Numbered from the stretch's first letter, positions 26,471-36,738 are shown. The stretch is DNA of 64,000 nucleotides from Candidatus Dormiibacterota bacterium (GCA_003153505.1 PLZA01000067.1:70445-134444), one strand, 5' to 3'. Notes: generated by a model from the letters alone, not told the origin. Program-made: numbers and translations.

Positions 26471-27970
26471 TCAGCCGCCGGCGCGGACGTAGAGCTCGAT
26501 GCCATACGCAGCGATCACCTCGTTGTACGCATGGGTGCCGATGAACGCGCGGATATCACCCAGGTTCTCGATGCCGCTTGGAGTGATGAGAATCAGCTCC
26601 GGAGGTGTCGCGTTCATCCTCGCGAGGATGCCGCCGGTCCCATTCTCGAGCGCGAGAGTCACGTAGAGTGGGCCGCTGCGCGTCGGTGGGAGGAGCTCGT
26701 CATCGACGAGCGGCCAGGCAAGGTTGGTCCACAGCATCGCGGTCACGCCGACGAGGTTGTGGCTGCTGATCCACTGCTCGGCCACGTGCTCGCCGTAGCT
26801 GCGGGCGTCGAAGTACGTGTCGTAGCCGAGCTCGGAAATCGATCCGGACACGTAGCTGACCGCATTGGCGTAGTAGCCCACGCTCCAGACCGTCGTCCGG
26901 TAACCGGCCATGAACAGCGACCACCCGGTGGAGGCGATGGCCACGAAGAGCGCCCCCGCCACGAGCACGCGAGGTCGTCGGACGTCTCGCGCGACGCGGA
27001 GATGATGGCGCGACACCAGCCCGGTCACCAGCATGACCAGGGGAATCATCACCGGCAGCAGGAAGTGCTCATACGCATACCCTCCAGCGATCGCCGTGAA
27101 GAGCAGCGCGCTGGCCCAGATGCGCACCAGCTCCAGCCGTTCATCCTTCGCGCTGCGAAACATCCACGCCACCGCAACCATCGCCAGGACCATAACGATG
27201 CGCACGGCATACGCTGGGAGTCGATCGCCCAGCGCATCGTTGACGTAGTCGACGTACGAGGTCACCAGGGCGAACCAGACGTTGTGAGCGCCCGACGTCA
27301 CCATGAACGGGACGATCACCGCCGCGACCGTGATCGCGAAGCTGGCGCCGAGCGTGAGGAGCGTCCTCCAGTTGCGACGCACCAAGCACCAGAGCATCAC
27401 GGCGCCGAAGTCGGCGACCGCGGTCTGCTGGATGAGGAATCCACACGCGAACAGCACGCCGATCACGACGAGCGTGGGGGTGCGCGGCGTGCGCGCCGCA
27501 CGACCGCTGCTGGCATAGAGGAACCACACCATCGCCACGGTCACCGGACCGATGAGGAGACTCTCGGGGAGCGCGAGATTGCCGTCCAGCACCGGTGAGC
27601 CGACGATGATCGCAATGGCGAGCCCGCCCCACAGCGCGGCACGCCTGGTGAGGAGGCGGGCCATGCCGAGCGGGGCGGCGATGATCGCCGCGAGACCGCT
27701 CAGAATGGTGAGCACATGGAGGCCGGCCTCGCTGGCACCGAAGAGCGCTTGACTCAGGCCGTAGACGCCGAAGAGCAGCGGCGGTTTGTTGTTCCATGCG
27801 TTGACGTAGAGGCCGTAGCCGGCATGTGTGAGCCACGTGGTCGACGCGTAGCCGGCTTCATCTGAATACCACTGCGGTTCGATGAGCGACGGGAGGCGTA
27901 GCAGCAGGTAGAGCGCGACCGGCAGGATGACGTGCAGGTTGCGGCGTATACGGGCCGGGATCTCGGACAT
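26471..27970 (-). CDS. GT39-like membrane glycosyltransferase, paralogue of its convergent neighbour
   Basis: 499-residue polytopic membrane protein built like the preceding gene: WYSDEAGYASTTWLTHAG with the Asp-Glu pair, then NAWNNKPPLLFGVYGL, many helices, and a soluble C-terminal part. Start MSEIPARIRRN at 27970 is chosen because GGAG lies just upstream (only 3 nt away, closer than usual). A Met 57 nt further upstream would add an Arg-rich stretch. The two convergent copies suggest an inverted duplication that has since diverged. Confidence 0.78.
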   Translation of the reverse strand: MSEIPARIRRNLHVILPVALYLLLRLPSLIEPQWYSDEAGYASTTWLTHAGYGLYVNAWNNKPPLLFGVYGLSQALFGASEAGLHVLTILSGLAAIIAAPLGMARLLTRRAALWGGLAIAIIVGSPVLDGNLALPESLLIGPVTVAMVWFLYASSGRAARTPRTPTLVVIGVLFACGFLIQQTAVADFGAVMLWCLVRRNWRTLLTLGASFAITVAAVIVPFMVTSGAHNVWFALVTSYVDYVNDALGDRLPAYAVRIVMVLAMVAVAWMFRSAKDERLELVRIWASALLFTAIAGGYAYEHFLLPVMIPLVMLVTGLVSRHHLRVARDVRRPRVLVAGALFVAIASTGWSLFMAGYRTTVWSVGYYANAVSYVSGSISELGYDTYFDARSYGEHVAEQWISSHNLVGVTAMLWTNLAWPLVDDELLPPTRSGPLYVTLALENGTGGILARMNATPPELILITPSGIENLGDIRAFIGTHAYNEVIAAYGIELYVRAGG

Positions 27971-28113
27971 GATCTCCTGGTTCTGCGCGTCTCGTGTGTC
28001 CGCGCGCCGCGCGCGCCACGAGCGCATATTGTGAAGAAAGACTGGTGGTATGCACCGATCGCTCCCAGACAACCATCCGGCGCGATCGAATGCCCCGCTG
28101 CGACGTCATCCCG

Positions 28114-28119
28114 TAGCAT
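28114..28119 (+). promoter_or_regulatory. Putative -10 box of the histidine phosphatase gene
   Basis: TAGCAT, 8 nt before the GTG at 28128, in the 157-nt divergent gap. It supports the GTG start over the upstream ATG at 28050. Confidence 0.4.
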
Positions 28120-28127
28120 CGCCATGC

Positions 28128-28799
28128 GTGAGCCAAGCATCTGTCTCGACCCGCCTCCACCTGGTTCGCCACTGCGACGTCCGCAATCCTGATGGCGTGC
28201 TCTACGGTCACCTTCCTGACTTTCCCCTGAGCGAGAAGGGGGTCAAGCAGGCTCACGCGCTCGGCCGGTACTTCGCGCGCAGCACGGCACGCCAGATCTA
28301 CTCGAGCCCGCTGGAGCGGGCCCGGCAGACATCGGAGATCATCGCGTCGTACCTCGACTCGGTGCCGATCACGTACACCGACGACCTCATCGAGACCCGC
28401 TTCGGGCTGTATTTGCAGGGCATCCCACCCAAGCAGGTGCCCTGGCGGCGACCACTCTGGCTGATCCACATGATCCTGCCCGGCGTTCTCCGCAACGACG
28501 AGTCGGTCGCCGGACTGGCTGCACGGGTGCGCCGGCCGCTGATGCGACTCCTCGCCGAGCACCCGGGCGACGGCGGCATCTGCGTGAGCCATGGCGACCC
28601 CATCCAGGGATTCTGGGTCACCGCCGAGCACCGGCCGCCGTACGCGTTGCACCGCCTGCAGTGCGCGAAGGGCGGGCTCCTCGAGCTGGATTACGAGGGT
28701 GAGGCACTGCGCCGCCTCAACTACCTCTCCCCGGCGCGGATCGCCGAGCTTGCGCCCGGGTTCGATCAGACCGAGGCGGGTTCTCGCTCCGGCGTCTGA
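28128..28799 (+). CDS. Histidine phosphatase (phosphoglycerate mutase-like) family protein
   Basis: 223 residues. It has LHLVRHCDVRNPDGVLYGHL with the phospho-accepting His, DFPLSEKGVKQAHALG, YSSPLERARQTSEII, ETRFGLYLQG in place of the usual E-x-x-x-G-x-W-E block, and the second His in GGICVSHGDPIQG. Such enzymes dephosphorylate small phosphoesters; the substrate is not evident. The usual RHG triad is RHC here. The 3' end overlaps the resB 3' end by 34 nt on the opposite strand. Confidence 0.85.
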   Translation: MSQASVSTRLHLVRHCDVRNPDGVLYGHLPDFPLSEKGVKQAHALGRYFARSTARQIYSSPLERARQTSEIIASYLDSVPITYTDDLIETRFGLYLQGIPPKQVPWRRPLWLIHMILPGVLRNDESVAGLAARVRRPLMRLLAEHPGDGGICVSHGDPIQGFWVTAEHRPPYALHRLQCAKGGLLELDYEGEALRRLNYLSPARIAELAPGFDQTEAGSRSGV

Positions 28800-30181
28800 G
28801 GCTCGCCACTCGCGTCTGCGGACCAGCGCGGATCGAGCGTGACGGGCTGGCGGCGCTTGCGCTGAAGGCGCTCGAGCAGCGGTCGAAGATAGAGCTTGGT
28901 GAGCAGACCGGTCATGATCAGAATGAACGACGTGTACACGAGCAGCACTCCCTGATCGTCGTTGACCTGGAAGAGCGAGTACTGGGTCACCGAGGGGAAT
29001 GAGATCGAGAAGTCGACTGCCTTGCCCTTCTGGGTGTCGATCGGGAGCTGCAGCGTCTGGCCGAGGGTGATCGGGATGACCTGCGCAGTCGTGAAATACG
29101 GCGTCATCCCGGTGGTGTTGAGCTGGTTCACGTTCTGCGGTGCACCGCTGTTGAGGCCGAGGTTGCCGACGTACAGCTGCATCTCGATCACCGGGTTGCG
29201 CGGAGCGACACCGCCAGGGCCGTACGACGTGGCCGTGGGGTTGATCGAACCGTTGGTACCGACCGACGGGATCACTGTCGCGTCCGGGAAGAACGACATC
29301 TTGGCGCCGATCTGCACGGCCGCCGCGGCGCCGGGGATGGTGTAGTTGAAATCGGGCACCTTGAGCACGCCGTCAGCGAGCGCCTTGTCGCCGATGTTGC
29401 CCGCGTCATCGAAGAACTGAATGGATCCGTCGTACACGGTCTGCCCGGCTGGGTTCTTGACGACGATCGTCGGCGCCCATCCGTAGTCCTGCTGATACAC
29501 GTTGACCCCGTCGACGCTGAGGAAGTCGTTGACCAGGATGTCCTTGGTCTCCAGGGCCTTCCCGTGGTCGAGGACGGTGACATTGCTCACATAGTTGCTC
29601 GCCTCGCCGTTGGCGGCGTAGGTCGCTTCGAAGCTGTTGAGGCGCAATGTGAATGGCGCGTAGTTTCCGTGGAACAGCAGCCCCTGCTGCAGGGTGTCGT
29701 ACCCGGCCGGCGTGTTGGTGAAGCTCTGACCCTGCGTCAGGGTCACGAGCCCTTGGTATCCGGTCGCCTTCCCCCACACCACCGCGATGAGCAGCAGGAA
29801 AAAGGAGCTGTGGAACAGCCACGATCCCCATTCGCCCCAGTACTGCGGCGTTCGCTTGTACCCGCGCGCGGTCCGCATGACGAGCGCCCTGCCGCGGCGG
29901 AGGACACACCACCCCAGCGACACGTAGAGGAGGCCGAGGAGCACGTAGAAGACCGGCGACACGAACACCTGGGTGAGCGGCAGCTGGAGGTCGGCGAAGA
30001 GCACGTTCAGGTTCGGCCAGGCGGTGAGGAACGCCTCGACCTTCCCGGGGTCGGACGTGTTCTGCTGGGGAACGAACGAGCCGATAAGGACGATGAGCAG
30101 GATGCCGAGGAGCAGGAAGATCGCGGTCCGCATCCGCGTGTACTCGTGCCAGTACTTCCCGGCGACCTCCCTGGCCGTCAC
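28766..30181 (-). CDS. resB: Cytochrome c biogenesis protein ResB (Ccs1)
   Basis: Membrane partner of CcsA in system II cytochrome c assembly, handling haem and apocytochrome outside the cell. It is 471 residues with three N-terminal helices (about 17-38, 72-95, 119-139), a large extracytoplasmic domain of about 270 residues, and a fourth helix near 415-437. This is the ResB topology. FVPQQNTSDP and GSWLFHSSFFLLLIAVVWGK match the family. The GTG start overlaps the upstream FAD-domain gene as GTGA. The ccsA partner is not in the window. Confidence 0.88.
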   Translation of the reverse strand: MTAREVAGKYWHEYTRMRTAIFLLLGILLIVLIGSFVPQQNTSDPGKVEAFLTAWPNLNVLFADLQLPLTQVFVSPVFYVLLGLLYVSLGWCVLRRGRALVMRTARGYKRTPQYWGEWGSWLFHSSFFLLLIAVVWGKATGYQGLVTLTQGQSFTNTPAGYDTLQQGLLFHGNYAPFTLRLNSFEATYAANGEASNYVSNVTVLDHGKALETKDILVNDFLSVDGVNVYQQDYGWAPTIVVKNPAGQTVYDGSIQFFDDAGNIGDKALADGVLKVPDFNYTIPGAAAAVQIGAKMSFFPDATVIPSVGTNGSINPTATSYGPGGVAPRNPVIEMQLYVGNLGLNSGAPQNVNQLNTTGMTPYFTTAQVIPITLGQTLQLPIDTQKGKAVDFSISFPSVTQYSLFQVNDDQGVLLVYTSFILIMTGLLTKLYLRPLLERLQRKRRQPVTLDPRWSADASGEPQTPEREPASV

Positions 30182-30834
30182 CGCAACGCGCCTGAGCGCA
30201 GTAAGCCTTTTGGATCGAAGGCGCCGGCCAGGCCGGGCTGCCAGGTTCGCGTCCCCGGGGGTTTGGAAGTCGCCGTGCGCGCAGCGGCCGGCTCGAGGCG
30301 GAAGGTCACGGATGCCATGATCGCGAGACGCCCCGCGCTCCCGAGCAGGACGGCAGTCAGGTCGTAGCCGACGACGTCCTTGAGAGCGGCGCCGCCCGCC
30401 TTGACGGTCTCCCCGTTGGAGAGGACCGCCTCCACACCGGCAAGCGAGCGCCGTGGCACCTCGCCGCGGGCCACCAGGGTGCCGACGTGCTCCGATCCAG
30501 TGTCGGCGCCGAGGCCGACCACTGCCAGCTTGTCCTCGGCCACCGAGGCACGCACACGAGCGACGGTCGCGCCCGCGCCGGCACGAACGGTGAGACCGGC
30601 GGCGGCGACCTGGATGTCCGCCAGGCGATGGACGCTGAGGATGATCCCGCCGCGCTCGGGCGCGCCGCCCGGAGTCGCCGGGGGACTGCTCGTCACGCTG
30701 ATCGGGACACCGTGCTGGTTGCAGAAGTTCGCCACAACGGTGAGCGCGTGCAGGTCGGCCGGGCTGACAACGTCGCCGCTAACCCCCTCGCCGCCCACGA
30801 TCTCGACGAATCCCTTCTGCAGCTCGTCCTTCAC
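30178..30834 (-). CDS. Short FAD-binding (FAD_binding_4/PCMH-type) protein
   Basis: 218 residues covering only the FAD-binding domain of GlcD/GlcE-type oxidases: EIVGGEGVSGDVVSPADL, ADIQVAAAGLTVRAGAGATV, then EAVLSNGETVKAGGAALKDVVGYDLT and LLGSAGRLAIMASVTFRL. Full-length relatives are 350-450 residues and have a C-terminal substrate domain, which is absent; here the C-terminus is a short Pro/Gly/Arg tail. Start GTG 30834 overlaps nuoN as GTGTGA, and the stop overlaps resB. Translational coupling on both sides suggests a retained function with the respiratory genes. No specific reaction can be assigned. Confidence 0.72.
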   Translation of the reverse strand: MKDELQKGFVEIVGGEGVSGDVVSPADLHALTVVANFCNQHGVPISVTSSPPATPGGAPERGGIILSVHRLADIQVAAAGLTVRAGAGATVARVRASVAEDKLAVVGLGADTGSEHVGTLVARGEVPRRSLAGVEAVLSNGETVKAGGAALKDVVGYDLTAVLLGSAGRLAIMASVTFRLEPAAARTATSKPPGTRTWQPGLAGAFDPKGLLRSGALR

Positions 30835-32372
30835 ACGATCAACCCTTTGAGCGATGCGGTCGCAGCCGTGTAGACGAGCACGATCATGACTCCGAGGATG
30901 AGGGTCCCGGCCGTGGTGGCAACCAGGACGGCGCTGCCTGAGAAACCGGTCCGCGACCACCGGTACTCCTCCGCCCCTTCAGCAGGGCGCTGGTACATGA
31001 GCAGTCCTACGCGAAGGTAGTAGAACGCCGACACCGCACTGGTGGCGATGCCCCAGAGTGCGAGCGGGACCTGACCCGCATTGATTGCCGCCGTGAAGAC
31101 GAGGAACTTGCCGAAGAACCCGGCAGTCGGCGGGAACCCCCCGAGCGAGAACAGGAAGAGTGCCATGCTGGCGGCGACGAACGGACGGCGATGCGCCAGC
31201 CCGCGCAGCCCGTCGTAGCTGTCGAGATCCTCCCCGCGTCCGGCCATGATGGTGATCACCGCGAAGGCGCCGATGTTGGTCACCGCGTACGCCGCGAGGT
31301 AGTACAGGACCCCGATCGTTCCGAACGAGCTCGTCTGCCCCGAGGGCAGCAGCACCGGGCCGACCGCGACGCCGATGAGGATGTACCCGGCCTGCGCGAT
31401 GCCTGAGTAGGCGAGCATGCGCTTGACGCTCGTCTGTGTCAGGGCGGCGATATTGCCGACGACCATCGAGGTGATCGCCACCAGCGCGACCACCGGCTCC
31501 CAATGCTGGTAGAAGTGCGTCCCCCCGCCGTCGAAGGTGTACGTGAACACGCGGACGAGAGCCGCAAAGGCGGCGACCTTGGTGGTGACGCTCATGAAGG
31601 TCGTGACTGATGTCGGCGCTCCCTGGTACACATCAGGCGTCCACGAGTGGAAGGGCGCCGCCGAGATCTTGAACGCGAATCCGATGAAGAGGAGCAACAC
31701 GCCCGCGAGGAGGAGCGGATCGACCGTCAGCGTGGTCTGACCCTGGATCGCGGCAGCGATCTGCGCGAGCTGCGTGTGCCCGGTTTCGCCATAGATCAGC
31801 GCCATGCCGAAGAGCAGGAATCCCGAAGCGAATCCACCAAGCAACAGATACTTCAGCGCCGCCTCCTGCGACCGCTCCTCGTGACGCGAGAAGCCGCTCA
31901 GCACATAGAGCGCCAGGGAGAGCAGCTCGATGGCCAGGAAGATGACCATCAGGCTGGTCGCGCCCGCGAGCAGCATCATTCCGAGCGTGGCGGCAAGGAT
32001 CAGCGCGTAGTACTCACCGTAGTGGATGCCCCGCCGGTTCAGATAGTTCGGGCTGATCATGACCACAAGTCCGGCACTCACCAGCAGGATCGCATCGACG
32101 AACAGCGCGAATCTGTCGTATGCGAAGGAGCCCGAGTACACCAGACGGCCGGGGTTCGCATCGAACCATGCCCAGATCGTCACCCCGAACGTGGCCGCGA
32201 TGCCGAGCAACGCGAAGCCCGCAAGCCAGCTCCGCCGCGAAGCCGGGATCACCAGGTCGAGCAGCATGAGCAGCAGGAACGCGCCCCCGAGGACGAGCTC
32301 GGGAAGGATGCCGATGAGATCACGTCCCCCCGGAAACGTCAGCGGGACCGGCGACGCCGCGATCAGCATCAC
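30831..32372 (-). CDS. nuoN: NADH-quinone oxidoreductase subunit N
   Basis: Antiporter-like proton-pumping subunit of complex I, 513 residues with about 14 helices. The Mrp-type core is visible in EYYALILAATLGMMLLAGATSL and the lysine-bearing KISAAPFHSWTPDVYQGAPT. The later HRRPFVAASMALFLFSLGGFPPTAGFFGK is the discontinuous helix region. The start is GTG 32372 or ATG 32369, overlapping nuoM. Last of the fourteen nuo genes. Confidence 0.95.
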   Translation of the reverse strand: MMLIAASPVPLTFPGGRDLIGILPELVLGGAFLLLMLLDLVIPASRRSWLAGFALLGIAATFGVTIWAWFDANPGRLVYSGSFAYDRFALFVDAILLVSAGLVVMISPNYLNRRGIHYGEYYALILAATLGMMLLAGATSLMVIFLAIELLSLALYVLSGFSRHEERSQEAALKYLLLGGFASGFLLFGMALIYGETGHTQLAQIAAAIQGQTTLTVDPLLLAGVLLLFIGFAFKISAAPFHSWTPDVYQGAPTSVTTFMSVTTKVAAFAALVRVFTYTFDGGGTHFYQHWEPVVALVAITSMVVGNIAALTQTSVKRMLAYSGIAQAGYILIGVAVGPVLLPSGQTSSFGTIGVLYYLAAYAVTNIGAFAVITIMAGRGEDLDSYDGLRGLAHRRPFVAASMALFLFSLGGFPPTAGFFGKFLVFTAAINAGQVPLALWGIATSAVSAFYYLRVGLLMYQRPAEGAEEYRWSRTGFSGSAVLVATTAGTLILGVMIVLVYTAATASLKGLIV

Positions 32373-33919
32373 TGCGTTCCCGGGTTCGACGCCGCGGGCT
32401 GTATCAGGCTCACGTATGTGTTCACCGATCCGGTGGAGACATCGGTGATGGGCTTGGGATAGAGCCCGATGAAGATCATCATCGCAACCAGCGGCGCCAG
32501 AAGCAGCCCTTCGCCGATCCGCAGGTCGCGCACCCCCTCAGTACGAGGCTTGGGAGGGTCGTGCATCAGCCCCTGGTGGAGGCGGAGCATGTACCACGCG
32601 GCGAGGATCACGCCGCCACCGGCCAGCACCGCGTACACCCAGTTGAGCTGGAAGGCCCCCAGCATGATCGTGAATTCGCCAACGAAGCTGTTCATGCCGG
32701 GCATCCCCAGGCCCGCGAGAGTCGCCACCAGGAAAAAGAAGTAGAGCCATGGCATCCGGCGCTCGAGCCCTGACAGCTCGCCGAGATCGCGGGTCCCGGT
32801 GCGCGCCTCCACATAGCCAACGATCAGGAACAGGGCGCTGATGATGATGCCGTGATTGATGATCTGGATCACCGCGCCGTTGATCCCGTTGTCGGTGAGC
32901 GAGAAGATCCCGAGTGCGATGAACCCCAGGTGGCTGATGCTCGCGTAGGCGACGATCCGCTTGAGGTCGCGTTCCGAGAGGGCCATCAGTGCCCCGTAGA
33001 TGATGCTGAGCACGGCGAACGCGGCCAGCACGAAGCGGTACTTCTCCATCTCACCCGGGAAGAGCGTCAGCGCGAAACGGATGAAGCCGTACGCACCGAG
33101 CTTGCTGACCACGCCGGCGAAGAACACCAGGACCGCAGGCGGGCACGCCTCATAGAGATCGGGGAGCCATGTGTGGAATGGGACGATCGGGATCTTGATC
33201 GCGAAGGCGAGCGCGAAGCAGATGAACGCCAGCTCCTTGGGTGTGAACGTCGTGACATGGATGAGCGGGATCACGAAGGCGCTGCCAGAGCTGATCGGTT
33301 GCGCGAGGATGCTTTCGAGATCGAAGGATCCAGACGGCGATTGCACGTACAGATAGATGATCGCCACCAGCATCAGCAGGCTGCCGGCGACGGTGTAGAC
33401 GATGAACTTGAGCGTCGCCGGGCCGCGCTTCACACCGCCCCAGTTGCTGAGCAGGACGTACAGCGGTACCAGCATCCCTTCCCAGAACATGTAGAAGAGC
33501 AGCAGGTCGATCGACAGGAGCACCCCGGTGGTCGCGGCTTCGGTGAGCAGCACCAACGTGCAGTAGAAACGCAGGCGGTCGGTGGACTTGCGCGCGATCG
33601 CCAGCGCACCGAGCAGGAACACCCCGGCGTTCAGTGCGAGCAACCAGGCGGAGATTCCGTCGATCCCAAGGTGGTAGGTGGCGTTGAGGGCCGGCAACCA
33701 GGCGTGGGTCTCCTGGAAATGGAGCGGCAGCGGCCCGTTGGTCGCCTTGTTGCCGGGCATCCAGAGCAGGAGCAATGTGACGATCACCGCCCCGGCGAGC
33801 GTCGCGAAGATGGTGAGCCCCTTGATCACCGCGGTCAGGCGGCGGGGCACCAGCTGGAGCAGAATCGCCGCCCCGGCGGGGAGGACGATCAGCAGCGTGA
33901 GCCAGGGAATGTGATTCAT
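32369..33919 (-). CDS. nuoM: NADH-quinone oxidoreductase subunit M
   Basis: Proton-pumping antiporter-like subunit, 516 residues from [11 protein letters not shown] (ATG 33919, ATGA overlap with nuoL). Key features are YHLGIDGISAWLLALN, the conserved Glu helix LLFYMFWEGMLVPLYVLL, and FAIKIPIVPFHTWLPDLYEACP with the central Lys. A longer in-frame start lies inside nuoL and is rejected. Confidence 0.96.
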   Translation of the reverse strand: MNHIPWLTLLIVLPAGAAILLQLVPRRLTAVIKGLTIFATLAGAVIVTLLLLWMPGNKATNGPLPLHFQETHAWLPALNATYHLGIDGISAWLLALNAGVFLLGALAIARKSTDRLRFYCTLVLLTEAATTGVLLSIDLLLFYMFWEGMLVPLYVLLSNWGGVKRGPATLKFIVYTVAGSLLMLVAIIYLYVQSPSGSFDLESILAQPISSGSAFVIPLIHVTTFTPKELAFICFALAFAIKIPIVPFHTWLPDLYEACPPAVLVFFAGVVSKLGAYGFIRFALTLFPGEMEKYRFVLAAFAVLSIIYGALMALSERDLKRIVAYASISHLGFIALGIFSLTDNGINGAVIQIINHGIIISALFLIVGYVEARTGTRDLGELSGLERRMPWLYFFFLVATLAGLGMPGMNSFVGEFTIMLGAFQLNWVYAVLAGGGVILAAWYMLRLHQGLMHDPPKPRTEGVRDLRIGEGLLLAPLVAMMIFIGLYPKPITDVSTGSVNTYVSLIQPAASNPGTQ

Positions 33920-35865
33920 CGCGCGATGAACACCCACACCACGACGAGCACGACCGCGAAGACGGTGAAGATCGATGCGTAGTCGCGTATCAACCCGGTC
34001 TGAACGAGCCGGAGGTCGAGACTGAAACCACGGAGCAACTCGCCGATCCCCTGGACCCAGCTGTCCATGACATCGGGCTCGACGACGCGCCGCGCTGTTC
34101 GCGCCACGGCCCTGACGGGCTGCACGAGCGCGCGGTCGTAGATCTCGTCGAAATAGAACTTGTTGTACGAGAGGAGCGGGATCACTCGTGGCAGGCTCGC
34201 GAGCACGACCTGCGGGTCGGGGCGGTGCTCATACCAGAGACGCATGGCCAGACCGATGCCGAGCAGGCTCGCCGCGCTGCCGATGACCAGCGCAACCAGC
34301 GCGAGGCCGAATGAGGGGTCGTGGAGCAATGGTGACTGCGACCCCGCGAAGACGGGACTCAGGAAGTCGCTGAACACGTGGAGGGTGTTGGGCAGTGGGA
34401 ACTGCAGTGGCCACGCGACGATCACCGAGAGGGCACCCAGGATCACGACCGGGATCAACATCGGATACCCCGCCTCTTTCACGCCGAAGCCGCGCGCGGT
34501 CTGAGGCTCGCCCTGGAACACGGTGAAGTAGAGGCGGAAGGCGTAGAGGCCGGTGAGGACGTTGACGCCGACGCCAACTGCATACAGGATCCACGGCGCG
34601 GGCCCCGGTCCGGAGAGCGTTCCGAAGCCGAGCAGATCCTCCTTGCTGAACCAGCCGGAAAAGAGGAAGAAGCCACCCAGAGCGAATGACCCGGCAGCGA
34701 ACGCGAGGTGGGTCCACCTCATACGCGCGTGCAGCCCCCCCATGAGGCGGATGTCCTGCTCGTCGTGGAGCGCGTGGATGACGTTGCCCGCAGCCATGAA
34801 GAGCAGTGCCTTGAACACGGCATGCATCGCGAAATGGAACATGCCCGCGGAGTACGCGCCGATGCCGACGGCGTAGATCATCAGACCGATCTGCGACATC
34901 GTCGAGTAGGCGATCACGCGCTTGATGTCGATCTGCGAGAGCGCGATGATGCCCGCCATCACCGCCGTCCCCATGCCGACGCAGGCCACCATGCCCTCGG
35001 CGACCGGGGCGAGGTTGAACAGCACGTGGAACCTGGCGATCAGATACACACCCGCGGTGACCATGGTTGCTGCGTGGATCAGCGCTGAAACCGGCGTCGG
35101 ACCCTCCATGGCGTCCGGCAGCCACGTGTGCAGCGGGAACTGAGCGCTCTTTGCGAAGGCGCCGATCGCCAGCAGCACGCAGACGCCTGTGACCAGCGCG
35201 CCACCGGCTGGAAACGCCTGGGTGCGCGCGAAGATGTTGGGCAGGCTGAGCGTGTGGGTGTTGAGCACGATGAGGAATGCGGCGATCACGAGCGCGACGT
35301 CACCGATCACCTGGGTGATGAACGCCTTCCGAGCCGCGGCGACCGCCGTCGGCCGGTCGTGCCAGAAGCCGATGAGCAGATAGCTGCTCAACGCAACCAG
35401 GGCCCACCCGATGATGAGGATGACCAGGTCCGCCGCGAGCACGAGCGTCAACATCGAGAAGATGAAGAAGTTCATGTAGCTGAAGAACCGCGCGAACCCG
35501 GTGTCGTGCTCCATGTAGCCGACGCTGTAGACGTGGATCAGGAAGCCGACCCCGGTGATGACCATGAGCATCAGCGCGCTCAGGGCATCCAGCGTGAAGT
35601 CCATCCCCACCGAGAGGTTGGTGCCACCACCGAGGTTGATCCAGTCCCAGAGACGAACCGTGATGGCGCCGTGTCCCGACGGCGCGCCCACGACGGTGGC
35701 CAGCACGAGGCAGGCAACCAGGAAGGAGGCGAAGATCGAGACGGTCCCGGCGATGTTGACGAATCGCCTGCCGAACACGGGTCCGAGAAGCCCGTTGAGA
35801 GCCGCCCCGGCCAGGGGAAAGAGCAACACCAGAAGCACGAGGATGGACGCCGTGCTGACGTTCAC
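33916..35865 (-). CDS. nuoL: NADH-quinone oxidoreductase subunit L
   Basis: Largest antiporter-like subunit, 649 residues, at the distal end of the membrane arm. It has [56 protein letters not shown] (functional Lys/His), [20 protein letters not shown]-type text [18 protein letters not shown], and an amphipathic C-terminal extension that spans the other pumps. The start is GTG 35865, overlapping the nuoK stop. Confidence 0.96.
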   Translation of the reverse strand: MNVSTASILVLLVLLFPLAGAALNGLLGPVFGRRFVNIAGTVSIFASFLVACLVLATVVGAPSGHGAITVRLWDWINLGGGTNLSVGMDFTLDALSALMLMVITGVGFLIHVYSVGYMEHDTGFARFFSYMNFFIFSMLTLVLAADLVILIIGWALVALSSYLLIGFWHDRPTAVAAARKAFITQVIGDVALVIAAFLIVLNTHTLSLPNIFARTQAFPAGGALVTGVCVLLAIGAFAKSAQFPLHTWLPDAMEGPTPVSALIHAATMVTAGVYLIARFHVLFNLAPVAEGMVACVGMGTAVMAGIIALSQIDIKRVIAYSTMSQIGLMIYAVGIGAYSAGMFHFAMHAVFKALLFMAAGNVIHALHDEQDIRLMGGLHARMRWTHLAFAAGSFALGGFFLFSGWFSKEDLLGFGTLSGPGPAPWILYAVGVGVNVLTGLYAFRLYFTVFQGEPQTARGFGVKEAGYPMLIPVVILGALSVIVAWPLQFPLPNTLHVFSDFLSPVFAGSQSPLLHDPSFGLALVALVIGSAASLLGIGLAMRLWYEHRPDPQVVLASLPRVIPLLSYNKFYFDEIYDRALVQPVRAVARTARRVVEPDVMDSWVQGIGELLRGFSLDLRLVQTGLIRDYASIFTVFAVVLVVVWVFIAR

Positions 35866-36173
35866 TCCTTCATCTCACTGAGGTCGTCGACGTCCAGCTC
35901 GCGGCCGAGCCGGAAGATCTGCGTGATCAGGGCGAGGCCCACCACCACCTCGGCAGCGGCGACCACGATCACCATGAAAGCAAAGATCTGACCCTCCTCA
36001 CTATTGAGGAATCGGCCGTAGGCAACCAGCGCGACGTTGGCGGCGTTGAGCATCAACTCGATGCACATGAACACGACAATCGGGTTGCGCCTGATGAGCA
36101 CACCCATGGCTCCGACGGTGAACAGGAATGCCGAAAGCCCAAGCAGATACGGAAACAGATTTGGGTTCAGCAT
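35862..36173 (-). CDS. nuoK: NADH-quinone oxidoreductase subunit K
   Basis: 103-residue three-helix subunit linking the quinone site to the pumps. The two membrane glutamates are visible: one in [20 protein letters not shown] and one in [15 protein letters not shown]. The 13-nt gap to nuoJ is the only untranslated spacing in this stretch of the operon. Confidence 0.95.
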   Translation of the reverse strand: MLNPNLFPYLLGLSAFLFTVGAMGVLIRRNPIVVFMCIELMLNAANVALVAYGRFLNSEEGQIFAFMVIVVAAAEVVVGLALITQIFRLGRELDVDDLSEMKE

Positions 36174-36186
36174 CCGCGATGCTCCG

Positions 36187-36738
36187 TCACCGGCTCGAGC
36201 GCCTGGTCAGGTAGACAGCCCCGATGGCCGCGACCAGCAGGAGCATGGAGGTGATCTCGAAGGGCAGCAGATAGTTGGTGAACAGCTGCCCGGCCACCGT
36301 CTGCACGTTGCCGGCGTTGTTCACGGCGTCCTGAGGGAAGTTGAAGGTGTGGTATGGGTCGCTCGCCGTGCCCACCACCGTCCCGTGAAATCCGTTGGTG
36401 CTGTAGGTGATTCCGTTGCGAGCCGCGATGAACACGAGAGCGGTGACCACGACGACTCCGGTGATGCCGATCACCGCGCGTAGATCCAGCGCCGGCCGAT
36501 CCTCGGCATCGGGACTCAGCAGCGCGACGATGAACACGAAGAGCACCATCACCGCGCCCGCGTAGATGATGAGCTGCACCGCGAAGAGGAACTGCGCGTT
36601 CAGGAGCAGGAACAGCACAGCGAGCATCGAGACGGTGAGCACCAGGCTCAGTGCCGAGTAGATGGTCTGGCGTGAGAAAACAACGCCGAGCGAGCTCACC
36701 GCGGCGAGGGCGATCACCACCGCGAAGAGAACGGTCAT
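36187..36738 (-). CDS. nuoJ: NADH-quinone oxidoreductase subunit J
   Basis: 183-residue five-helix membrane subunit of complex I. The third helix carries the conserved [17 protein letters not shown] segment. A periplasmic loop of about 35 residues ([17 protein letters not shown]) precedes the last helix. The start overlaps the nuoI stop by 4 nt. Confidence 0.93.
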   Translation of the reverse strand: MTVLFAVVIALAAVSSLGVVFSRQTIYSALSLVLTVSMLAVLFLLLNAQFLFAVQLIIYAGAVMVLFVFIVALLSPDAEDRPALDLRAVIGITGVVVVTALVFIAARNGITYSTNGFHGTVVGTASDPYHTFNFPQDAVNNAGNVQTVAGQLFTNYLLPFEITSMLLLVAAIGAVYLTRRSSR

